A stretch of DNA of 64,000 bases from Adiantum capillus-veneris (taxonomy: Eukaryota > Streptophyta > Polypodiopsida > Polypodiales > Pteridaceae). Positions 32,785 through 43,199 of this stretch are shown one piece after another. The stretch covers positions 134,737,182 to 134,801,181 of the forward strand of contig CM043967.1 of the NCBI GenBank assembly GCA_014529385.2. Direction: 5' to 3'. The notes under the pieces were generated by a model, which searched no databases, was not told the origin of the DNA, and saw only the letters and a list, made by a program, of their open reading frames with translations. Positions within the stretch are counted from its first letter, which is position 1; each line of letters opens with the position of its first letter. Both the position numbers and the translations under genes were made by a program.

Positions 32785-32990
32785 TTTTATTATTGTCCTC
32801 GAAGGTCAAATATGACCTAGGGGAACAAAGTTGCATGCAATGTAGTATGTTGGTGGTTGATGAGTGACTCTCGATGCTCCAAAATTGTGGTGATGAGAGT
32901 CACATTGGAGATTCCACATTGTGTTTGGAAGAGGAAAGTGTGTAGGTCTAAGTCATGGCTAGAGAGAGAGAGAGAGAGAGAGAGTAAAAA
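32735..32990 (-). mobile_element. LINE 3'-end fragment flanked by GA repeats
   Basis: On minus, positions about 32960 to 32785 match the last 180 bp of the LINE at 8.0-9.7 kb. The shared protein reading is DLDLHTFLFQ, then LEHRESLINH, and both copies end at the same TAG. It is a severely 5'-truncated insertion of the same LINE family. GA microsatellites lie on both sides (32739-32784 and about 32962-32985). Confidence 0.85.
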
Positions 32991-33046
32991 GTTGAAGCTT
33001 TGTTTTTTTCAATGTCTTTGTGCATCTATTTGTTGAGAGACTTAAG

Positions 33047-33877
33047 ATGGCCCCCGTGAAGAAATCTGATGTTGGAGCTTACACTGAATTCATTTCCAAT
33101 GGAGAGGCATTTGATCAAGGATAGATCGACAAGACATCAAACCGAGCATGTCTTCATGGCAACCAATTTCCAATTGGTTTCTATTTCGTAGATGTAATAG
33201 AGGTGTATGATGGCAAGGATGATCCACTCCTCATGTCCCTTCGATGAACGAGGAAATGACTACGCTGAAAAAGGCAAAGAAAAGTCTTATTTTGTGGCAT
33301 AAATGCAATTGCGTATTGTCTTGCGGTATCTCTAATGTTTTTAGATTAACTTTTCCTTGCATATAAACTAGTTAAGGTCCAATATTGTCTTGTTTGTTTA
33401 TCAACAAATTTCAAAGGCAACAAGGAAAGAATCACAAGAAATGTCTCCATCTGCGAGTGTGTTGGTATCCAATATTTGTGGCAAGGTATGGATTTGAACA
33501 TTTTTTTAAGCTTGTAGGAGGAGTGCAAGACTCCATTATCTTGAGTTCCACTCTATCAATTGACTAAGTTGGAGAAATCAAGACAGGTTATCTGGGACCC
33601 TAAACTGCTGAAACCATTAGCCAATACATTCTTGCTATAGGGATATTATGAGCCGAAGGATTTCTTTATATGCTCACTGGATGCACCAGGCCATCCTTCT
33701 GTGGACGTGGATGATGGCACCCTACAAACATGGGATCCCTTGTGGCAAGAAATAAATGATGAATTAGAGGCCAAAATCAAAGACCCCTGCTGGACTGACT
33801 TGTTCAGGAAAATGTTGTACACTTGGGATGGAAATCATAGACTGGCTATGTGGATGGGAGTTCTTAAAAAGACTTAA
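33047..33877 (+). pseudogene. Second WDGNHR-type gene relic
   Basis: An ATG at about 33047 gives MAPVKKSDVGAYTEFISN, then EAFDQG-stop-IDKTSNRACLHGN, related in layout to EAFGNVVDKHIS of the 14.5-kb gene. A later exon-like piece (33660-33877) reads FFICSLDAPGHPSVDVDD, then KMLYTWDGNHRLAMWMGV, and stops. Multi-exon structure is suggested by decayed gaps and a TTTGGTTTTAG acceptor at about 33950. The DGNHR motif suggests a ParB/sulfiredoxin-like fold by inference only. Function unknown. Confidence 0.5.
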
Positions 33878-34554
33878 TTTTTTTTTGTTAATAGCATAGT
33901 CTTGAATACATATTTGATGCTCTTATGATGTGCCTATTTCTTTGGTTTTAGGTGTTTCTTATGAAAGGAACATCATCTGCACCCAGCTGTGTGAGTTAAA
34001 CTGGTGATAGTAGACTCTTTAAATGACGTAGATATGTTGAGCATAGTCATGCGCATATATAAGTAAACTCTTTTGGTAGTTGGTGCTTAAGTAGGTTTGA
34101 AATCAAGTTGTCTTAATGCTTTTCTTCTTTGGAACTCGTGTAGATTAAATGACATAGGCTACGTGGCTACCTCCTATATTGTGGATGGTGCATGCTATGG
34201 GACTTGCTTAAAGGAGTCTATCATGGAAAATCTTCCATGTGTTGTTTATAGCTAGATGCATGCAAAGATTGACAAAAGAGTTGGTGAAAAAATCATGGTA
34301 CAATGTTCATGAAGCTCTGATGTCGTAGCTTCGGCATCCGATAATTTGCATCAACGTGTTACAAGTTTTATTTCGGTCAATTATTTGAAGCAACATTGAC
34401 ACCTTGTGTGTAGGACAAGTATTCTCTTTCCGTTAAAAAGATTATGGCAGAGAAGTATACAATGCTACCATTGGAGCTTTAGGCCCAAACAAAAAATAAT
34501 TCTTTGAAATGGGTGTGCCTTCCAGAAGAATGACAAAACATGCATTGGCCATTG

Positions 34555-34726
34555 CTGATCCAGCCTTGGGAGATGATTGATGGAGCTTAATAGCAGCTAC
34601 TTAGTTGCTGGTATATAAAAATATGCATGGATTATGCATGCTGATCCAGCCTTGGGAGATGATTGATGGAGCTTAATAGCAGCTACTTAGTTGCTGGTAT
34701 ATAAAAATATGCACGGATTATAGATA
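34555..34726. repeat. 86-bp tandem duplication
   Basis: CTGATCCAGCCTTGGGAGAT begins at 34555 and again at 34641. The two copies differ at about one base. It is a recent local duplication in the gene relic. Confidence 0.95.
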
Positions 34727-34849
34727 ATGATCCATATGGATATCCAGGATATTGTGCACAATCACATGTACCAGAGTGGATGTAAGAAGAACAATTGTAC
34801 GGGTTGGCTTGTGTAGACCTCCTAACAAGAAAAAAGGCCTACTTCCTTC

Positions 34850-35150
34850 GAGTGATGGCTTCAAGTGATCTAGCTGATGTGAAGAGTTTAGACATTCCTC
34901 AGACTGGTAACTTGACTATCCCACTACCTTTCAGTTATTTAATTAGTGTATGAACTTATTTGAAATAAACAATGTATAATTTGAATAAGCGAATCGACTG
35001 TCTTTCAAGAGTGGTTGCGGATCGAGGTATTGTGGTCATCTATTGAAAGAGATGCCAACAATATCTATAGATCTGTCAAGAGCTTACAATTGAAAAAGAT
35101 ATGTGGTTTAGACTTTGGATCGTTCTTTGAGGACACCAAAGAGAAACATA
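34850..35150 (+). pseudogene. Exon relics upstream of copia 3
   Basis: One exon-like piece reads MASSDLADVKSLDIPQT, followed by GTAACT at about 34916. A second (from about 35010, after an AAG acceptor) reads LRIEVLWSSIERDANNIYR and SLQLKKICGLDFGSFFED, ending TKEKH at the copia 3 insertion. Across the element, 40658 onward supplies GAG|GTAAGA, a good splice donor, so the exon would end about 10 bases after the insertion point. I do not recognise the protein. Confidence 0.45.
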
Positions 35151-35344
35151 TGTTGGGGTATAAAGCCCAATGTGGTCGCCCAGGTAAGTGGGCGGGCCGC
35201 CAGGTATGTACACATGTTCTTTTGTAAAAATCTAATAAGAACTCACTATGCTCTACACATTACAGTAGAGCGAGTTCACCATATCGTCGTGCTCTTCTTC
35301 TCGCACTCTCTCTCTCGCGTCGCACTTCCGCTCGTACTCCTTCA
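35151..35344 (+). repeat. 5' LTR of copia 3
   Basis: 194 bp, TGTTGGGGTATAAAGCCC to CTCCTTCA. A very short LTR; the TATAAAG near its start may serve as a promoter element. Confidence 0.96.
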
Positions 35345-35346
35345 AC

Positions 35347-35358
35347 TGGTATCAGAGC
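35347..35358 (+). promoter_or_regulatory. Primer binding site, copia 3
   Basis: TGGTATCAGAGC, perfect match to the Met-tRNA primer complement, two bases after the LTR. Confidence 0.95.
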
Positions 35359-36383
35359 TCAGATCGAGGCTCGGGGCAGCACTGCAGGAGGCTAGAGCCA
35401 CCAGCTCAGATTGGAGTGAAATTCAACAGGCAAAGACACGGCCCCAAATTTCATTCTGAGGTCATCTCGGTCACCGTTCGGCTTCGACAGAGGTCTGCAC
35501 AGGCCATTTTCAACTACGTGGTCTCGGCGGGTGCAGATCCGACTCTGCAAATTTGGGGTTTTCGGCCTACGACTGCAGGTGCTTAGGATATCGACACTCC
35601 CAGAGTGTTGATTTGTGGTTGTCTACACACAGAAGGACAACTCACAGTTCTTGGAGGCGTGTCACATACGACACGGGCGCATCTACACACAGACTGTAGG
35701 CGACATCCACTAGTTCATCAGGTAGCTTGTGTTTGCTGCTTGATATTCCAGATTTCATCCTGACATTGCAGGTACTTCCACATGGGATGTATTGTCAGAG
35801 ATGATGTATGTCTGTTGAGGGTTTGCTGGCTGTGAGTCATGCAGCAAACAACCGCCGCAGCAGTTACAGCATATAGTGGGAAATTTGTGGATGTATGACT
35901 TTGTGGGAAGTCTATGTACTGTCAGATTTACTGCAGCCCTTTTTGAGGGTCGAGTGAGGTTTTATTGAGCTGGGGGATTCTCGAATGTTGAGATCCTTTC
36001 GTTGATACAGGTCTTGGAGCGATCCCTCTAGATAGGCAACTAGGATGTATTGACTGTGAGTTAGACAGTTGGGATTGCATCTTTGCTTTAATTCCGTTGA
36101 GGCATTGTCGCACTCTATGCTTATAGGACAGTGACAGGACAGTGAGAGACAGTACAGGTGGACGACAGGTATACTCGCAGCTTACAGTGTCAAATAGACA
36201 GTGTTTTTTGAGCTGTTTTTTAGTACACCATAACCATTTTACAAAGGAGACTCTGCCAAAATTTCTGTAGAATCTGAAGCTTTCTTGGTTCATTTGATAG
36301 GTTGATATTGGTTCAGAGGTCAGTTTACAGGGGAAACTCTGCCGAATTTTTCCCAGGAAAGTAAACTAGTCTGAAGCGTAGCT
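35359..36383 (+). other. Leader of copia 3
   Basis: This 1-kb untranslated leader lies between PBS and gag ATG. No long coding frame runs on plus. Confidence 0.6.
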
Positions 36384-39300
36384 ATGGCTGGATCACAGGA
36401 CACTGCTCTTTACAATATCAAGAAGCTGGATGGAACCAATTTCCCATTGTGGAAGAAGCAGATTTGGCACGTGTTGGTACAAAAGAAGCAGATAAAACCT
36501 ATAAAGCTCAAGGGGATAAAACCAGAAGATATGGACGAAGATGAATGGAGCGAAATGGATGAATTGGCACTTTCTACCATTATGCTGACTTTGGCAGAAA
36601 GCGTTTACTTCAATGTAGCAGACGAGATGTCGGCTTATCAAGCATGGTTAAAGCTGAGTGATCTTTATGAGAAGCAGAGTGCAGCTTCATAGGTATACTG
36701 GCTTAAAGAGCTTGTTGACTTGAAGATGAAAGAAGGGACACCTATGTCCAATCATCTGAATGAATTCAACACAATCTATAGTCAGTTTTCAGCTCAAGGT
36801 GTCAAGTTTGATGAACCTGTTAGAGCTATGTTCCTGTTGATCACATTGCCGGAAAGTTGGGACACTTTTCGCACAGCTTTGAGTAATTCTGCACCTCCAG
36901 ATGGTTTGAACATAGCAGGTGTAGAAGGAAGTCTGCTTACTGAAGAAACCAATAGAAAGACAATGGACAAAGGCAAAGGAACAGCCTTAGTTGTCAGGGG
37001 AAGGACCAAAGAAAAGTACAAAGGTGGAAAGAGGAATCAGTCTCGTAGCAAGTCCCGTAGTGCTAAAGGCAAGAGTGACATAGAATGCTACCATTGTGGC
37101 AAGAAGGGTCACATGAAAAGAGACTGCAGAGAATGGAAAGCAGAAAAAGGCAAAGAGAAAGCTGAAGACCATGGTGAGAAGAACAAGTCCTCAGTGAAGA
37201 TTCAAGAAATAAATGTGACAAACACTGTTGCAGAGGATGACAGTCTAGTGTCAGGAGACATCTACTTCTTGAAGAATACAATGGACTCAGCTCTTCTTAC
37301 AACATCTGATGGAAATGCACTGAGTGACTGGATTATAGACTCAGGGGCATCACTTCATGTGTCTCCAAACAAGAAGTGGTTTACCTCTTATGTGACCACT
37401 AAAGATCATGTTCGGCTAGGCAATGGGCAGACATGTGAGATCTTAGGTGTTGGAGATGTACAATTGAAGTTTCAAAATGGATCTTCTTTCACGCTGAAGA
37501 ATGTGAGACATGTTTTCGCAATTACAAAGAGCTTGATCAGCACGGGTTTACTTGATGATGCTGGCTACGTCACCACTTTTGGACAGAACATGTGGAAGAT
37601 ATCCAAGGGTTCTATGACAGTAGCACATGGAGTAAAGTCTGGAGGACTTTACATGATTTATGTATCAAATGTCTCTAAAAATGTAATCAATGTAACCGAG
37701 CAGCCGAACGTTTCTTTGTGGCATATCCGGTTAGGACATATGTCCAAGAAGGGAATGGAAATCTTGTCTCGTTCTGGTTATTTGCCTGGCTTTTCATTTA
37801 ATGATTTTGAATTCTGTGAACATTGTCTGTATGGTAATAAGCAAACACAGCAGCCACATAAGCATAGCAGCAGTAGAAGAGATACACAGTTGGCACTTGT
37901 TCATAGTGATTTGTGTGGACCTATGCCTAGCCTATCTCTAGGGGGAGCTTCTTACTTTATGACATTTATAGATGATTACTCAAGGAAAGTATGGGTTTAC
38001 TTTCTCAAGCACAAGGATGAAGCGTTTAGTGTTTTCAAAACGTTTGTGACACTTGTGGAGAATGAGAGTGGCAAGAAGCTTAAATGCTTACGCACTGACA
38101 ATGGTGGAGACTATGTTTCAAAGGCCTATCAAGACTTTTGTGAGTCAAAAGGTATAAAACATGAACTTATTGCTCCTTACAATCCTCCTCAAAATGGTGT
38201 TGCTGAGAGGATGAATAGGACCATACAAGAGAAGTTCAGAAGTATGTTGTCTAATGCACAGCGGCCAAATGGGTTTTGGGCTGAAGCTGTATCAACAACT
38301 ATTCATCTTGTAAATAGATCTCCTAGCAAGGTTTTGCAGAAGGATTCAGTGCTAGAGATGGTATGGTCAGGCAAAATGCCCTCATACAAGCATCTCAGAG
38401 TCTTTGGCTGTGAGGCATATACTCACGTTCCAAAAGAATTTAGGAACAAACTTGAGCCAAAGAGAAGAAAGTGCATCTTTCTAGGCTATGGTAATTCTGG
38501 TGAGATGGGGTACAGACTTTGGGATCCCGAATCCAGAAAGGTTGTCCGCAGCAATGATGTTCACTTTAATGAATCCAAATATCATTCTAAACCAGAGAGG
38601 GTTGAGGAGATTAGAAGAGTTGTCTTCCAAGAAGATGGACCTGCACGTGCAAGACAAAATGTCAGGGCTCAAGAGAAGCAAGGACAGCATAGAGTGGAAC
38701 CACAGGTTGTGGCTGAGCCTGAGCCACCTATTATGCGTAGATCTGGATGTGTCACACAACCTCCTGATAGGTTTGTTCCATCTATGAATTATTTCATGTT
38801 GACTGATTGCAATGAGCCTTCATGTTACAAGGAAGCAGTGCAAATGAAGGACTCCAGGAATTGGCAATTGGCCATGCAGTCAAAGATGACAGCTCTGCAT
38901 AAAAACAAGACATGGAAGCTAGTTAAATTACCACAGGGCAAAAAGGCTCTACCCTGTAAATGGGTTTACAGGTATAAGATGACCGCTCATGATAGTCAGC
39001 CAAAGTACAAAGCAAGGCTTGTTGCCAAGGGCTTTAAGCAAGAACAAGGCATTGACTTTGATGAAGTCTTCTCTCCGGTGGTCAAGATGACTACATTGAG
39101 ATGCTTTCTTGCATTGGTTGCCATATTAGATTTGGTGTTGCACCAAATGGATGTCAAGACAGGGTTCTTGCATGGTGATTTAGATGTGGAAATTTACATG
39201 CAGCAGCCAGAAGGGTTTGTTGAGAAAGGCAAGGAATATTGGGTATGCCAGTTGTTAAAGAGTCTTTATGGCTTAAAACAATCACCGAGGGCATGGTACC

Positions 39301-40367
39301 ATAAATTCCACAAGTTTATGCTTTCTCAAGGCTACAAACGTAGTGAGTTCGATCACTGTCTATATACAAAGAAGGCTAAGGATGGCAGTTGGCTGATCCT
39401 TATTTTGTATGTGGATGACATGTTGATTGTTGGCAAGCACTTGGAAGAAATTTCATCTTTGAAGTCAAAGATGGCAAAATCATTTGACATGAAAGACATG
39501 GGTGAGGCAAGTCATATACTTGGTATGCGCATTGAGAGAGACAGATCAAAGAAGTTGATTTGGTTATCTCAAACAGAGTATATTGACAAGGTTTTGCAAC
39601 GTTTCAATATGGAGAAGGGAAAGGCACTGAGTGTTCCATTGCCACCATATGTGAAACTTAGCAAACAAGATTGTTCTATTTCTAAGGAAGAACAGGCTGA
39701 AATGGATAAGATTCCATATGCATCTGCAGTGGGTAGTTTGATGTATGAAATGATTGCTACTCGCCCAGACATTGCATTTGCAGTGGGAGTAGTAAGTCGA
39801 TACATGTCAAACCCAGGCAAGAAACATTGGGAGGCAGTGAAAGGAATATTGAGATACCTGAAAGCTACAAAGAGTATGCGTATATGCTATGGGAGTCAGG
39901 AGCTAAGTGTAAAGGGTTTTACAGACTCAGATTATGCAGGTGACTTAGACAACTGAAGGTCTACGTCAGGGTATGTCTTTACATTGGCTGGTGGAGCAAT
40001 ATCATGGCGTTCTAGATTACAAGATTGTGTTACTCGGTCTACTACAAAGGCTGAATATGTTGCAGCATCAGAGGCATGCAAAGAATCAATTTGGCTTAAT
40101 CGACTAGTAACAGATTTGGGAATCAAAGAAGAGATGCCTGTGTTATATTGTGATAGTCAAAGTGCTATACAATTGGCTCGCAATCCAATTTATCACTCAA
40201 AGACAAAGCATGTGGATGTGAAGTATCATTTCATCAGGAAAATGCTCGAGGATAAGAAACTTTAGCTTGTCAAAGTTCACACCATAGAAAATCCTGCTGA
40301 TCTACTTACAAAAGGACTTCCCTCAGAGAGCTTTGCGCATTTTCGCAAGCAGTTAGGTGTAGGGTAG
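36384..40367 (+). pseudogene. Copia 3 gag-pol polyprotein, three nonsense codons
   Basis: The frame begins MAGSQDTALYNIKKLDGTNF at ATG 36384. Domains in order: gag (to about 37050), zinc knuckle CYHCGKKGHMKRDC (about 37087), protease WIIDSGASLHVS, and pre-integrase HIRLGHMS with CEHCLYG. The integrase core (HSDLCGP, LRTDNGGDYVS, NGVAERMNR) follows, then RT (LVAKGFKQEQGIDFDE, LILYVDDMLIVG) and RNase H (FTDSDYAG, STTKAEYVAASEACKE). All catalytic motifs look intact, including YVDD. Stops are TAG 36690-36692 in gag, TGA 39954-39956 and TAG 40263-40265 in RNase H. Reading through them gives the usual end at TAG 40365-40367. No frameshift was found. Without suppression the element is non-autonomous. 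Confidence 0.95.
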
Positions 40368-40445
40368 TACATCACTTCTCTACATCTCTTGTATATTAGC
40401 TTGTATAGTAGCTTCTCTCACACTTAAAGTACCACATTGGACTTT

Positions 40446-40456
40446 AAGTGGGAGGT
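40446..40456 (+). promoter_or_regulatory. Polypurine tract, copia 3
   Basis: AAGTGGGAGGT directly precedes the 3' LTR and would prime plus-strand DNA synthesis. Confidence 0.85.
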
Positions 40457-40652
40457 TGTTGGGGTATAAAGCCCAATGTGGTCGCCCAGGTAAGTGGGCG
40501 GGCCGCCAGGTATGTACACATGTTCTTTTGTAAAAACCTAATAAGAACTCACTATGCTCTACACATTACAGTAGAGCGAGTTCACCATATCATCGTGCTC
40601 TTCTTCTCGCACTCTCTCTCTCTCGTGTTGCACTTCCGCTCGTACTCCTTCA
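40457..40652 (+). repeat. 3' LTR of copia 3
   Basis: 196 bp, matching the 5' LTR except for about four substitutions and two extra bases in a CT run. Confidence 0.96.
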
Positions 40653-40657
40653 ACATA

Positions 40658-41600
40658 GAGGTAAGACCTTTGATTATGAGCTAGGTCTAATTGAATAAAG
40701 GACCACAATCTGAGGTGAACAATGCATTGAAAAACACAGGGAAAAGATACATGTGCATGTACGCACATTACATAGTTAGAAAGTGAATGAACAATTGAGC
40801 TCATAATATAATTTTTTGTTTTACATGGTTACGGAAGTGTAACTTCAACATTTAAAGTATCAAAAGTTTGCACAAATTTCTTGATGAGATAAGAGCAGAC
40901 TGCATTTTCAACCCAATGTAGCTAGCACATAATTTCCAAAGCACTATTTAATGGGATATGCTATGATTTTTAGAGTATGGTAGGGGTACTTCCCTCCCAA
41001 CAAAGAGAAGGCACACAATGATAACTTCTAGGATAGTGAGGAAAGAGTGGATAGAGGTGCACAAATTATGCATCAACAAACCCCCCCAAAGCCCACACCC
41101 ATGGAATGTAGCATGCGGGTGTCTCAAAGAGAAGAGTTGCTACTATGTCTCAGCTTTGCAATTGGTGGTTTCATAAAGAAGGCTTTTTCTCTATTTAATT
41201 GTACAAGTTAATTTTTGATAGCAGTTTTAATTTTGTTGTGAAAATGGAGAATTTCAGAGAATCTACAGGCTTGCAAGGGCCTGTTCGTAACAAGGAAAAA
41301 TGTAAGTTGTGTTATCGTTCATAGAATAGAAAAGGAGAGTTCACTTTGTAATTGCCAACTTTATGATGATCAAGAAAAAGGATTCGAATGTTTGTGAAGG
41401 AAGTAATTGACTTCGCAATAAGTCTAGAAACAAAACTAATGGATGTGTTGGACTTTACATTGGTTATGTTGTTAGCGTGCAAACAGGAAGGAAAATGAGT
41501 GCCTCTACAGCCTTGCACGAGCCACACTGTCGGAAGGAAGAACTATTGTACAACCAAAAACACCTGTGGTAAGCACTTGTAGAGTTTTATGAAGAACCCT
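40658..41600. other. Unassigned DNA after copia 3
   Basis: GAGGTAAGACC at 40658 looks like the old splice donor of the interrupted exon. The remainder shows no coding frame, RNA gene or clear repeat that I recognise. Confidence 0.5.
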
Positions 41601-41635
41601 CCAAGCATGGAACACAAAGGAGATCATGACAAAGC

Positions 41636-42190
41636 TTGTCTTCTGGAGATGTTTGTAGAGTATCCATAGACAAAAAACAGAGAAGAAATGAAGAAGTTAA
41701 GGCCACTCGAACATGGAGGATGGGACAAATGCAAAATCCATCCATGGCTATGGAGAGACCACAACTAATCCTAGGTCAACAACCACCCTTGTTAAGAAAT
41801 AATGCAGTACATGTCACACAATACCTATCAACAAGTACATGCATCCTAAAGGACAAGTGGAAGAGCATGTCATAGTACCTACCAATTACGCCCTATAATG
41901 AGGCTAGTACATCACTGTGGTAGCATATAAATAATGGTACACTAAATCGCAAGAACTAATCTATCAGACACCTCTAGAGGTAGCACCTCTTTACTTCATT
42001 TGCAAACCAAGGAGATAGGACATCCACAATCAAACAAATGCCAAAATTGAGAGAGGAAAATTTCCATAACTGTGGATTTGATGATCATGAGAAAAATGAT
42101 TGTCTAGAACTTGACAAGAATCGAATGCTAGGCCAGCTGAGGCATTATACATGCAATGCGTCAAAAAAGGTAGAAACTATCTAGAATATT
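41636..42190 (+). pseudogene. Tat-like gag C-terminal fragment
   Basis: The plus-strand text MAMERPQLILGQQPPLLRNN matches IERPRPVLGQQPPLPGVRP in the gag of element C (63.1-63.3 kb). Further on, FHNCGFDDHEKNDC (about 42064-42105) is a zinc-knuckle relic with Phe in place of the first Cys. Both fix this as the C-terminal gag of a Tat-like Ty3/gypsy element, decayed and without flanking LTRs. It has the opposite orientation to the gag piece at 42530-43170. Confidence 0.65.
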
Positions 42191-42219
42191 GTCCTAGAAA
42201 TCCTACAAATAATCGTGCA

Positions 42220-42436
42220 TACCTATATATAGATTGTCTCTACTATCTCATTAGCACATATTGGACATTTTCATTGTAATTTAGTCCATAATAGCATTCA
42301 TTCGTCTCATGGTTAGCTCATTTTGATGGATACCTATACATAGGCTGCTCCTATTGTCTCATTAGCACACATTGGACATTTCCAGTGTTTTTTGGTCGAC
42401 AATATCACTCATTGGTCTCATAGTTAGTCAATTTTC
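42220..42436. repeat. 111-bp degenerate tandem repeat
   Basis: Two copies (from 42220 and 42331) of a unit starting TACCTATA and containing CTCATTAGCACA and TTGGACATTT. Confidence 0.8.
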
Positions 42437-42529
42437 CTTCAATGGAACACCACTTAGATGGCCTCATTTTCCCCATGTGTTACCCTTGTGATGGACCTTT
42501 TCTTGGCCCTCTCACTAACATATCAAGTT

Positions 42530-43170
42530 CATACGCTCTATGGTATTCATCAAAGATCCCATAGTAGTTCCTACCTGTGTTGGGATAGTAGATGTGGTTT
42601 TCTTGCTCTTTGAATCTTTTGCAGTGCTCTCTTCACAAAAGGTTTTTCACTTGTCCCCTAAGTCTATAGCATCTAGGATGTATGCTTCTAGAGTAGTATG
42701 TTTCTTACTATACAGTATAGCATGCAACTCCTTAATGAGTAAGCCTTCTAGAAAAAATGAGACAACTCTCTCCCTAGTTGGAATTTCCAACTATGGGAAT
42801 CTAACAATGTATTGTCTCATTCTACTTCTGTAGTCTCTTACATACTCCCCTTGTTTTTGTTTAAAGCTATAGATTTGTGCTATTATACTATCCTTAATTC
42901 CTATCTTTGAATAAGCAACAACATATCTTTTAGCTAATGTCAACATATCTATAATGGATTTAGGAAATATAGTCTGTAACCATTTCAAAGCCTTGCCTTC
43001 TACATCCATTCCAAATACTTCAAAGTGAGTATGGAAGGTTAATAAAATTTCCGCTCTTAAAACTTTCTTAAGATTGGTAAATGGTCATATGGATCCCCAG
43101 ATTCATAGTTTTGTTTGACCCATATCTAAAAATTAGCTGGTCTAACTCTCAGATTGTTGCACCCTCCCTT
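42530..43170 (-). pseudogene. Tat-like gag fragment of element D
   Basis: On minus the frames read NYESGDPYDH, then VLRAEILLTFHTHFEVFG, GKALKWLQTIF and SIIAQIYSFKQKQGEYVR, then YIVRFP. After a shift, ERVVSFFLEGLLIKELH and TLEAYILDAIDLGDK follow. These line up with element C gag (FLRAEQITDFHTQYEGFG, SQIYAFKQKEQEKV, LFIEGLRNDTLKKDL). It is the retrotransposon-gag domain of a related element facing the other way. At least one frameshift and stops are present. Confidence 0.75.
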
Positions 43171-43199
43171 CTCCCTAATCTAGAAATTATATATGACTG

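Larger units (their letters stand above)
35151..40652 (+). mobile_element. Ty1/copia element 3, nearly intact
   Basis: A full LTR retrotransposon, 5.5 kb, with 5' LTR 35151-35344 and 3' LTR 40457-40652. A perfect 5-bp target duplication ACATA lies at 35146-35150 and 40653-40657. The PBS is at 35347 and the polypurine tract AAGTGGGAGGT at 40446-40456. A single 1328-codon gag-pol frame (36384-40367) carries only three stop codons. The LTRs differ at about four bases plus a 2-bp CT length change, so insertion is relatively recent. It belongs to a different copia family from elements 1 and 2. Confidence 0.97.
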
